Below are positions 1 to 5,102 of a stretch of DNA of 5,102 bases, in pieces (within the stretch, counting starts at the first letter, position 1; each line of letters opens with the position of its first letter). The translations under genes and the position numbers were made by a program. The stretch comes from Phycisphaerae bacterium (GTDB lineage Bacteria; Planctomycetota; Phycisphaerae; JAAYCJ01), in the NCBI GenBank assembly GCA_015486815.1, contig WFQY01000390.1, forward strand, positions 1 through 5,102. Reading direction: 5' to 3'. The notes beneath the pieces were generated by a model that saw only the letters and a program-made list of their open reading frames with translations, ran no database searches and had not been told where the DNA came from.

Positions 1-458
1 TATTTATATTCCGCCGAAGCAAGCACCTGAGGCAGCTGAGAATGCCCGACAGCTGTATCCAGATTAGCAAATCCTAAAAATTTTGCTTTCGGCACCAGCT
101 TCCTGATCTCCGCTCTGCCGAGCTGAATATTGCGGATAAAACTCTCTTCGCCCGCTGTCGCCGGCCTGAGATTACAAAACTGCCCACCAACAATCGCAAT
201 CTTTCCCGCTTCGATAAATTTTCTGAGTTTATCGATTTTCCCCCGCCGAGCTTTTATAAAAGGCGGCAGAAACTCAACAAAACTATCGAAGAAAAACCTA
301 AATTCGCTTCGCTTATCGATTAACTCGATAGCTTCATCGAGTACTTTGACATATCTGTTAGCATGCCAATATCGTGAATGCCCCCACGCCCAATCGCTAT
401 GGCAATAAGGAAACACACAAATCACCGATACATTTTCCGAGGGTTTATCAGGTTCCAT
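1..458 (-). CDS. GH38-type alpha-mannosidase, N-terminal part (cut by window edge)
   Basis: This is the first 152 codons of a glycoside hydrolase family 38 protein; the rest lies beyond the left edge. GH38 enzymes are retaining, metal-dependent alpha-mannosidases. After a strand-like stretch at residues 11-18, residues 20-25 read HSDWAW, matching the family HxDxxW motif in which His20 and Asp22 would bind zinc. Residues 54-68 (RFFFDSFVEF onward) and 86-92 (KIAIVGG) match the next conserved strands. Residues 131-145 (ANLDTAVGHSQLPQV) match the nucleophile motif, with Asp134 as candidate nucleophile and third metal ligand. Most relatives read D-P-F-G-H or D-S-F-G-H; here there is one extra residue between the Asp and the Gly-His. 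No signal peptide is visible, so a cytoplasmic enzyme is likely. An in-frame TGA two codons upstream makes this ATG the first possible start. It is divergent from the HAD phosphatase gene. The family call is firm; the substrate is not known. Confidence 0.86.
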   Translation of the reverse strand, partial: MEPDKPSENVSVICVFPYCHSDWAWGHSRYWHANRYVKVLDEAIELIDKRSEFRFFFDSFVEFLPPFIKARRGKIDKLRKFIEAGKIAIVGGQFCNLRPATAGEESFIRNIQLGRAEIRKLVPKAKFLGFANLDTAVGHSQLPQVLASAEYK

Positions 459-466
459 TTTTCACA

Positions 467-470
467 CTCC
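467..470 (-). promoter_or_regulatory. Ribosome binding site of the mannosidase gene
   Basis: On the minus strand GGAG lies 8 bases before the ATG at 458. With the in-frame TGA between this site and the ATG, it fixes the start codon. Confidence 0.7.
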
Positions 471-494
471 GCAAGCTACGTTGCACTGTTCGAG

Positions 495-567
495 TTATGC
501 AATTCGAGGCAATATACGTTCACGCCATAAGGAGAAAATATATCGTGGAACTTTTGTTTATGCAATT
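495..567. repeat. Direct repeat of a 10-mer (TTATGCAATT)
   Basis: TTATGCAATT occurs at 495-504 and again at 558-567, so the copies start 63 bases apart, close to six helical turns. On the minus strand each copy reads AATTGCATAA and contains TTGCAT. The right copy supplies the proposed -35 hexamer of the mannosidase promoter. The left copy could be a second -35 or a regulator half-site. The region is AT-rich, so chance is possible. Confidence 0.35.
537..565 (-). promoter_or_regulatory. Candidate sigma70-type promoter for the mannosidase gene
   Basis: On the minus strand TTGCAT (560-565) is followed after 17 bases by TATATT (537-542). The -10 matches five of six consensus positions and the spacing is ideal, but the -35 is weak. 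Transcription would begin near position 530, giving a leader of about 70 bases. This is by eye only. Confidence 0.4.
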
Positions 568-605
568 TTATTTTCCTCTCGTCGAAGATTACCGTTAAAG
601 ATTGA

Positions 606-633
606 TTGAAAGTGTGCAAGTACAAATTAATAT
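606..633 (+). promoter_or_regulatory. Candidate sigma70-type promoter for the HAD phosphatase gene
   Basis: TTGAAA (606-611) matches five of six -35 positions and is followed after 16 bases by TAATAT (628-633), which matches four of six -10 positions. The predicted start near 640 gives a leader of about 87 bases to the ATG at 727. The surrounding DNA is AT-rich, so other pairings are possible. Confidence 0.35.
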
Positions 634-658
634 TGCATTTATATTGAATATTTGCAAT
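632..658. repeat. AT-rich inverted repeat at the expected transcription start
   Basis: ATTGCA (632-637) and TGCAAT (653-658) are inverted arms, and between them lies the perfect short palindrome ATATT-G-AATAT (641-651). The element covers the predicted start site of the HAD gene promoter, where a repressor would sit. The arms are short and AT-rich, so this is only a candidate operator. Confidence 0.25.
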
Positions 659-726
659 GCTATAAACTTGGACCATGCTCGATGTAATGGATATACAACG
701 GTCTGATTTGGAAAGAGAACTTCACG

Positions 727-1515
727 ATGGACACCGAAAAAATAAAAAGTATAAAAAGCAAATCAGCTTTTATCTGTGATATGGATGGTGTTATATATCA
801 CGGACACAAGCTGCTCGACGGCGCCAAGGAATTTGTCGATTGGCTAAACAGAGAAAATAAACATTTTCTGTTTTTGACCAACAGTTCAGAGCGTTCACCA
901 CGCGAGCTTAGGGAAAAGCTCCTACGATTGGGCATCGATGTAGCTGAGAAGCATTTTATGACGTCCGCCATTGCGACTGCAATTTTTCTGGCGTCTCAAT
1001 GTCCCGGCGGCAGAGCCTTCGTAATAGGTGGTAATGGCCTGATACAAGCGTTATATGACGCTGGCTTTTCAATGGATGAAACAGCTCCCGACTATGTAAT
1101 TGTTGGAGAGACGAGAAATTACAATTACGAAAATATAGAGACAGCGATCAGACTGGTGCTTAATGGAGCCAAGTTGATTGGTACCAATCCCGATATGACC
1201 GGACCATCGGAACGAGGAATAGTCCCTGCGTGCAGAGCGCTAATAGCACCAATCGAGTTAGCTACCGGCAAAAATGCCTATTACATAGGCAAACCAAATC
1301 CGCTAATTATGAGACATTCACTGAAAAAACTAAATTGCAGACGTGAGGAGACAATCATCATAGGCGACAGGATGGATACGGATATTATCGCAGGTATCGA
1401 ATCGGAAATAGAAACGGTATTGGTTCTAAGTGGCATTACTTCGCAATCCGACTTACCGAATTTCCCGTATCAGCCACATTATATACTAAATAATGCTGGC
1501 GAGATTGCGCAATAG
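727..1515 (+). CDS. HAD-IIA (NagD-like) sugar-phosphate / nucleotide phosphatase
   Basis: A complete 262-residue haloacid dehalogenase superfamily phosphatase of subfamily IIA, the usual length for NagD and p-nitrophenyl-phosphatase-like proteins. These enzymes hydrolyse phosphate esters through an aspartyl-phosphate intermediate using magnesium. All four motifs are present: motif I DMDGVIYHG with nucleophile Asp18 and acid/base Asp20; motif II FLTNSS with Thr51; the motif III lysine Lys189 in IGKPNP; and motif IV IGDRMDTD with Asp214 and Asp219. The segment between motifs II and III (about residues 80-185) is the C2-type cap and includes GTNPD at 152-156. No signal or membrane segment is seen, so it should be cytoplasmic. 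The ATG at 727 is the first in-frame ATG after a TAA at 685-687, and motif I begins 17 residues later as is normal. The ribosome site is weak (AAAGAG 9 bases upstream). It is convergent with the ATPase gene. Substrate cannot be read from sequence; UMP, phosphoglycolate or a sugar phosphate are all possible. Confidence 0.93.
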   Translation: MDTEKIKSIKSKSAFICDMDGVIYHGHKLLDGAKEFVDWLNRENKHFLFLTNSSERSPRELREKLLRLGIDVAEKHFMTSAIATAIFLASQCPGGRAFVIGGNGLIQALYDAGFSMDETAPDYVIVGETRNYNYENIETAIRLVLNGAKLIGTNPDMTGPSERGIVPACRALIAPIELATGKNAYYIGKPNPLIMRHSLKKLNCRREETIIIGDRMDTDIIAGIESEIETVLVLSGITSQSDLPNFPYQPHYILNNAGEIAQ

Positions 1516-1575
1516 GAACGCTAACAATATTTGCATTGCTCACTGGAATAGCGGCAGGTAATAGTGTCAGCCAAA
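1516..1575. other. Convergent intergenic gap without a clear terminator
   Basis: These 60 bases separate the stop codons of two convergent genes. The best structure is an imperfect hairpin at 1538-1571 (GCTCACT against AGTGTCAGC, with a two-base bulge and a long loop). It has no T tract on either side, so it is a poor intrinsic terminator. Termination may be Rho-dependent or lie inside the opposing genes. Confidence 0.4.
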
Positions 1576-3249
1576 TCATACCACCGTTACACGCAACACT
1601 TCTTCGGGAGTTGTCAAGCCCGCACGTACTTTATCCCAGCCGTCTTCGCGCAGGGTTTTCATTCCCTCTTTTTTAGCTATCTTTATCAGCTCAGATGACG
1701 ATGCGTTTTGCGTTATTTTATGACGAAGTTGATCCGAAAATGCAACAAGCTCGAATACGCCTATCCGCCCACGCAACCCCGTATTCTTACATTCACGACA
1801 GCCCGTTCCACGATAAAGTTTTAATGACTCATCCACTTTGAAGTCAGCAGGCAATTCCGAAATATCAGGCTGATATTCCTTCTTGCAATTCTCGCAAATC
1901 GTTCTGACCAATCGCTGAGCCATCACCCCCTCGACAGACGAAGCTACCAAATATGGCTCAACTCCCATATCGATAAGTCGTGTAGCTGCGCTGCATGCAT
2001 CATTCGTATGAAGCGTACTGAAAACCAAATGGCCGGTGAGCGCCGCCTGAATGGCTGCCTCTGCTGTTTCCAAATCGCGAATCTCACCTATCATTATCAC
2101 ATCCGGGTCGTGTCGAAGGATACTTCGCAACCCCGCTGCAAACGTCAATCCTATTTGCGGATGAACTTGAATCTGATTCACTCCTGCCAAACGATATTCC
2201 ACAGGATCTTCGACCGTTATAACCTTAATACTGTCGGAAACGATACTATTCAAAGCGGCGTATAGCGTCGTCGTTTTTCCCGACCCCGTCGGACCTGTAA
2301 CAAGAATAATACCGTGTGGCCGAGTAATCAAACTTTCAAATCGCGCATAAGTCTCATCATCCATACCGAGATCAGTAAGATTAAGCAGAAGCGAACTCTT
2401 ATCGAGTATCCTCAAAACCACTCCTTCGCCATAGACCGAAGGAATAACGCTTACACGAATATCTATATCCCGTCCTTCGTGCCTGATTTTAAATCCGCCA
2501 TCTTGTGGCAGCCTCTTTTCCGCAATATTCAAAGAAGCCATTATTTTTATACGCGAAATAATCGCAGCTTGAAATCTCCTTATCTGTGGCGGAACATTAG
2601 TTTTGTGCAAAACGCCGTCTATTCGATATCGAATGCGAAGGTCGCCTTCGAACGGTTCTATGTGAATATCACTGGCACGGTCGTTAATAGCTTCGCGAAG
2701 AATCTCGTTGACCAGTTTGATAACAGTAGCTTCCTGAGCCTGCTCGATGAGTTCCTTATCCTCCGTATCGAGTGCATCTATTACCTGAACGTTCTGCTGC
2801 TCATCCGCGAGCATCTCATCTATTGTCGCTCCGCCTATGCCGAAATATCGCTTAATCATCAGATTGATTTCATATTCCGATGCGAGTACAGGCTCGACTT
2901 CGAGTCCGGTAACCGCTCGAAGCTCATCGAGTCCTTGCATTTCAAACGGATCAGCGATAGCAACCATAAGCTTATTGCCAACCTTACGATACGGTAAAAT
3001 CCTTCGTTTGTGGATCAGCCGAGCGGGCATCGTCTTCAGTAATTCCGCATCTATATGTTCCGACGATAGGTCTATAACCGGAATGGAAAATTGCTCGGAG
3101 AAAATCTTCAGAAGATCTGCTTCGTTTACATATCCAAGCCTAAGCAATGTTTTGTCAAATCGCTCGGACGAATCATATTGCGCCTGAGCCTCAGCCAGCT
3201 GATCTTCCGTAAGCAGTCCACGCGATATTAATACCTGTGAAATATCCAC
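1576..3249 (-). CDS. gspE: GspE/PilB-family type II secretion / type IV pilus assembly ATPase
   Basis: A full-length (557 residues) secretion/pilus assembly ATPase; such hexamers work at the cytoplasmic face of the inner membrane and power pseudopilus or pilus extension. Domains in order: an MshEN (T2SSE_N) domain at about 1-135; a linker; the N2 domain with SDIHIEP at 193-199; then the RecA-like motor. Walker A is GPTGSGKT (319-326), the Asp box is near 344-354 (ITVEDPVEYRL), Walker B is DVIMIGEIRD (383-392, Glu389) and the His box is 405-418. Two CxxC pairs (Cys452/455 and Cys484/487) form the zinc module typical of GspE and PilB rather than PilT. The start is GTG; no in-frame ATG lies between it and the preceding stop, and AAGGAA lies 9 bases upstream. 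The gene is last in a three-gene operon, six bases after its neighbour. No GspF, GspG or pilin genes are visible, so GspE and PilB cannot be told apart. The MshEN domain lacks the usual RLG residues. Confidence 0.95.
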   Translation of the reverse strand: MDISQVLISRGLLTEDQLAEAQAQYDSSERFDKTLLRLGYVNEADLLKIFSEQFSIPVIDLSSEHIDAELLKTMPARLIHKRRILPYRKVGNKLMVAIADPFEMQGLDELRAVTGLEVEPVLASEYEINLMIKRYFGIGGATIDEMLADEQQNVQVIDALDTEDKELIEQAQEATVIKLVNEILREAINDRASDIHIEPFEGDLRIRYRIDGVLHKTNVPPQIRRFQAAIISRIKIMASLNIAEKRLPQDGGFKIRHEGRDIDIRVSVIPSVYGEGVVLRILDKSSLLLNLTDLGMDDETYARFESLITRPHGIILVTGPTGSGKTTTLYAALNSIVSDSIKVITVEDPVEYRLAGVNQIQVHPQIGLTFAAGLRSILRHDPDVIMIGEIRDLETAEAAIQAALTGHLVFSTLHTNDACSAATRLIDMGVEPYLVASSVEGVMAQRLVRTICENCKKEYQPDISELPADFKVDESLKLYRGTGCRECKNTGLRGRIGVFELVAFSDQLRHKITQNASSSELIKIAKKEGMKTLREDGWDKVRAGLTTPEEVLRVTVV

Positions 3250-3255
3250 AACTCG

Positions 3256-3945
3256 TCATTCCTTTACAACATCCTGTTCAACTATATCGACAAAGTCCAG
3301 CACTTTTGTTATCTCAAACTCATCAAGTATAATTCTATGCTGGCGAACCGTAATTCTCAAATCTTTGCATTTAGCCCTTAAAGTAACAAAAGAAAATTGC
3401 GAATCAGCTTGCCTGATAAACCTACTGATAAGACATATTTCAGTTAACTGCCTTACTACGATGAATAACACCTTGAGTCTTTGCAAATGATGCTCCAACC
3501 AAAGAAAGACTTCAAGCGTCAATGACGAAGCTATCGATTCCAAAATTTCCATCGCACGAAATATCGACTCTAATCCTTCGATTTTCTCCATATCAACAGC
3601 AGAGAGAAATTTACGAGCAGACTCTTTACCGCTAATTTTTTCGAGCATTTCGTCAAATTTGCTAAAATCTGTCGTAAAAACCCCCTTAGGCAGCATATCG
3701 ATTTCGCCTTGTATATATCTGCTTTTGTGCAATGACCGACCGATTAGCTCGAATATCTCACGCAGCTCATTTTTGCATTCGGGAAAAATATCAACATTAT
3801 CCGTCAGCTTATCGAGATAATCATCTCGAAAAAAATCACCGGTAGAAAAGGTAAAACAAAACGGGTCGTTACGACCCGTTTGTTTCATCAGCTCATTGAG
3901 TTTTGATAATACAATGTTATTTTCGGATTGAAGTTCTAATACCAT
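3256..3945 (-). CDS. Uncharacterised 229-residue protein between oxidoreductase and secretion ATPase
   Basis: I do not recognise this protein. It is 229 residues long, mostly helical in character, and rich in Leu, Ile, Phe, Glu and Lys. It has no signal peptide and no clear membrane span; the most hydrophobic stretch (about 143-178) is broken by charged residues and looks like amphipathic helices. Four scattered cysteines (30, 57, 171, 193) form no metal motif. The C-terminal third (about 185-229) looks more strand-like before an acidic tail. It is judged real because it is open for 690 bases, starts 5 bases after the oxidoreductase stop and ends 6 bases before the ATPase GTG. The ribosome site is poor (AAAGG only 2 bases from the ATG), so translation probably depends on reinitiation from the upstream gene. 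A second ATG exists at codon 20. A strong hairpin lies within codons 21-32. It could be an accessory factor of the ATPase, but only gene order suggests that. Confidence 0.72.
   Translation of the reverse strand: MVLELQSENNIVLSKLNELMKQTGRNDPFCFTFSTGDFFRDDYLDKLTDNVDIFPECKNELREIFELIGRSLHKSRYIQGEIDMLPKGVFTTDFSKFDEMLEKISGKESARKFLSAVDMEKIEGLESIFRAMEILESIASSLTLEVFLWLEHHLQRLKVLFIVVRQLTEICLISRFIRQADSQFSFVTLRAKCKDLRITVRQHRIILDEFEITKVLDFVDIVEQDVVKE
3259..3264 (-). promoter_or_regulatory. Ribosome binding site of the secretion ATPase gene
   Basis: AAGGAA on the minus strand lies 9 bases before the GTG at 3249 and within the last codons of the upstream gene. It supports the GTG start and suggests translational coupling between the two genes. 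Confidence 0.6.
3854..3885 (-). terminator. Strong terminator-like hairpin inside the operon
   Basis: AAACGGGTCG (3859-3868) pairs perfectly with CGACCCGTTT (3872-3881) around a 3-base loop. Four further pairs follow after a single bulged A at 3858. Read on the minus (coding) strand, the stem runs into TTTTGTTTTACC and then TTTTC, so it resembles an intrinsic terminator or attenuator. On the plus strand it is also followed by TTTGTTT. It lies within codons 21-32 of the 229-residue protein. Whether it terminates, attenuates or stabilises RNA cannot be decided from sequence. Confidence 0.5.
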
Positions 3946-3950
3946 TACCT

Positions 3951-4976
3951 TTATTTCGTCGGTACTGCTTTGCCTGTCTCAATGCTTTTCCGCTCAAGCT
4001 CAACAAACTTTACACTTTCGAGCGAACTCTTTGCTGTTATCACTTCGGGTTTGGTTTTCTTTTCGATACACTTTATGAAGTAATCAAGCTCGCGAGACCA
4101 GCCTGTACCATCAGGCAGCTTAGGAACCACTTCTTTGCCCTTATCCGTATATATGGTAAGAGGCTTACCCGTCGCCATATCGTAAAGAAACGTTCCCTTA
4201 TCACATCTAATACAAAATTCCATATTGAACGGAAACGGAGCGTGATATGCCCAGCCGCCTATAATAGTAACGTGTGCACCACCCGAATATTCATATCCAG
4301 CGTGAACAACATCAATTCCACCCGACGGACCCTTGCTGCCCCACGCCCATACACGTTTGGGCTTACCGAGCAAATACAAAGCATAATCAATATCGTGGAT
4401 ATGCAAATCGAGTATCGCTCCGCCACTGCGTCTTTGCTTCATAAACCAATTTTTGTCAGCAAAAGTCGGCGGATTGGCAACCCTACGCAGCAAAACCTCA
4501 CGAACCTTACCATATTTACCACTCTTAATAAGCTTATAAGTAACTTCATACTCAGGCCAAAATCGAATACAATGGCCAACCATAAAATATCCTTTTGCAC
4601 GCGAAGCCGCTCGTGCAATCTCCGCCGCTTCTTTGCTATCGCGAGCCATTGGCTTTTCCAAAAATACATGCTTACCCGCTTTCAAAGCAGCTATCGCAAG
4701 CTCTTTATGCATATCGGTAGGCATACAAATGTCAACAAGTTCGACGTTAGGATCGTTTATCAAATCCATTGGCTTTTTATATGTACTGATACCTGTAAGG
4801 TCTTCACGCTCTCGCTTCATATCGCCAACGTTACCACCAATATCGCCCCATTCACCTCTGAGCCGCGATTCGCGATAATCAGCAATAGCTACAACCTTCG
4901 CCTTCTTGTGCTGCTTATAAATCTGATAATGCGTATGACCCATAAACCCGATTCCGATTACTCCGACTTTTACCAT
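3951..4976 (-). CDS. Gfo/Idh/MocA-family NAD(P)-dependent oxidoreductase
   Basis: A complete 341-residue member of the Gfo/Idh/MocA family, which oxidise or reduce sugars, inositols and sugar derivatives in the cytoplasm with bound or free NAD(P). The Rossmann fold starts at once: VGVIGIGFMG gives the dinucleotide glycine motif Gly8-x-Gly10-x-x-Gly13, with Asp33 at the end of the second strand as expected for NAD preference. EKP at 107-109 carries the conserved Lys108. The C-terminal alpha/beta domain has GGAILDLHIHDID (185-197), where Asp190 and His194 complete the typical Lys/Asp/His catalytic set. The loop after the second strand (about 38-65, glycine-rich then charged) is longer than in simple members and may shape the cofactor or substrate site. 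The start is supported by an excellent ribosome site. It is the first gene of the operon with the orphan protein and the ATPase. Substrate is unknown; the nearby mannosidase and phosphatase suggest a sugar. Confidence 0.94.
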   Translation of the reverse strand: MVKVGVIGIGFMGHTHYQIYKQHKKAKVVAIADYRESRLRGEWGDIGGNVGDMKREREDLTGISTYKKPMDLINDPNVELVDICMPTDMHKELAIAALKAGKHVFLEKPMARDSKEAAEIARAASRAKGYFMVGHCIRFWPEYEVTYKLIKSGKYGKVREVLLRRVANPPTFADKNWFMKQRRSGGAILDLHIHDIDYALYLLGKPKRVWAWGSKGPSGGIDVVHAGYEYSGGAHVTIIGGWAYHAPFPFNMEFCIRCDKGTFLYDMATGKPLTIYTDKGKEVVPKLPDGTGWSRELDYFIKCIEKKTKPEVITAKSSLESVKFVELERKSIETGKAVPTK

Positions 4977-4983
4977 AAAATTA

Positions 4984-4990
4984 CTCCTTA
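4984..4990 (-). promoter_or_regulatory. Strong ribosome binding site of the oxidoreductase gene
   Basis: TAAGGAG on the minus strand lies 7 bases before the ATG at 4976. It is the best Shine-Dalgarno sequence in the window and sets the start of the first gene of the operon. Confidence 0.85.
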
Positions 4991-5041
4991 ACTATTTATT
5001 GACATTTGTGCTGTAAGATGACACACTGTCTATTTCCGTTA

Positions 5042-5069
5042 ATTATAAATAATATAATGACTGATGCAA
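5042..5069 (-). promoter_or_regulatory. Candidate sigma70-type promoter of the three-gene operon
   Basis: On the minus strand TTGCAT (5064-5069) is followed after 16 bases by a perfect TATAAT (5042-5047). Transcription would begin near 5035, leaving a leader of about 60 bases that contains the ribosome site. The -35 hexamer is the same TTGCAT proposed for the mannosidase gene. The rest of the leader and the DNA out to the right edge show no other gene I can support. Confidence 0.5.
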
Positions 5070-5102
5070 GTGTACAAAAATAACATCCCGAAAAAGATGC
5101 GA

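Noticed and set aside
374..676. Small open frames of 66-74 codons on both strands around the divergent intergenic region
   Set aside because: They overlap the mannosidase start and promoter region, have no good ribosome sites and show no recognisable protein features.
1504..1513. Perfect 10-base palindrome ATTGCGCAAT at the phosphatase stop codon
   Set aside because: It is too short and has no loop or T tract to act as a terminator; it is likely chance.
1538..1571. Imperfect hairpin between the convergent genes as a bidirectional terminator
   Set aside because: The stem is short and bulged, the loop is long, and no T tract follows on either strand.
2621..2634. Perfect 14-base palindrome ATTCGATATCGAAT
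   Set aside because: It falls on the conserved RIRYRIDG segment of the ATPase, whose Ile, Arg and Tyr codons produce the symmetry.
2314..2997. A plus-strand open frame of 227 codons antisense to the ATPase gene
   Set aside because: It lies wholly within a well-supported ATPase gene and encodes nothing recognisable.
3903..4991. A plus-strand open frame of 362 codons antisense to the oxidoreductase gene
   Set aside because: Its product is rich in Arg, Cys, Asn and Ile with no recognisable motif, while the opposite strand encodes an intact oxidoreductase with all family motifs and a strong ribosome site. It is best explained by codon choice on the real strand.
4999..5004. Perfect TTGACA on the plus strand in the operon leader, suggesting a rightward promoter
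   Set aside because: No acceptable -10 hexamer occurs 15-19 bases downstream.
5064..5102. A plus-strand ATG followed by 13 open codons to the window edge
   Set aside because: There is no ribosome site, it overlaps the proposed minus-strand -35 element, and 13 codons are too few to judge.

Overview
This is a bacterial chromosomal window with compact coding, Shine-Dalgarno-type starts and moderate base composition. The gene families are a GH38 alpha-mannosidase-like enzyme, a HAD-IIA phosphatase, a GspE/PilB secretion ATPase and a Gfo/Idh/MocA oxidoreductase. This mix of sugar enzymes with a type II secretion / type IV pilus ATPase would suit a saccharolytic Gram-negative lineage such as a Phycisphaerae-like planctomycete. 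That placement is an impression from family content, not from a marker gene. There is no rRNA, tRNA, CRISPR array, insertion sequence or obvious phage gene.

Layout from left to right. (1) Positions 1-458, minus strand: the first 152 codons of a GH38-type alpha-mannosidase that runs off the left edge; it carries the N-terminal metal-site motif and a candidate nucleophile motif. (2) Positions 459-726: a divergent intergenic region with a candidate promoter for each flanking gene, a repeated 10-mer and an AT-rich inverted repeat. (3) Positions 727-1515, plus strand: a complete HAD-IIA (NagD-like) phosphatase. (4) Positions 1516-1575: a 60-base convergent gap without a convincing terminator. (5) Positions 4976 down to 1576, minus strand: a tight three-gene operon of Gfo/Idh/MocA oxidoreductase, then an unrecognised 229-residue protein, then a GspE/PilB ATPase. 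The gaps are 5 and 6 bases, and the last two genes share a reading frame across a TGA stop. (6) Positions 4977-5102: the operon leader with a strong ribosome site and a plausible sigma70-type promoter.

Working together: the mannosidase, phosphatase and oxidoreductase could all act on sugars or sugar phosphates, but nothing here proves one pathway. The ATPase is transcriptionally tied to the oxidoreductase and the orphan protein, with no other secretion or pilus gene in view, so it may be an isolated paralogue or may serve a machine encoded elsewhere. The features most worth a second look are the orphan protein, a terminator-like hairpin inside its 5' end, and the ATPase's degenerate MshEN (cyclic-di-GMP-type) domain. 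I did not find a convincing wholly new system.
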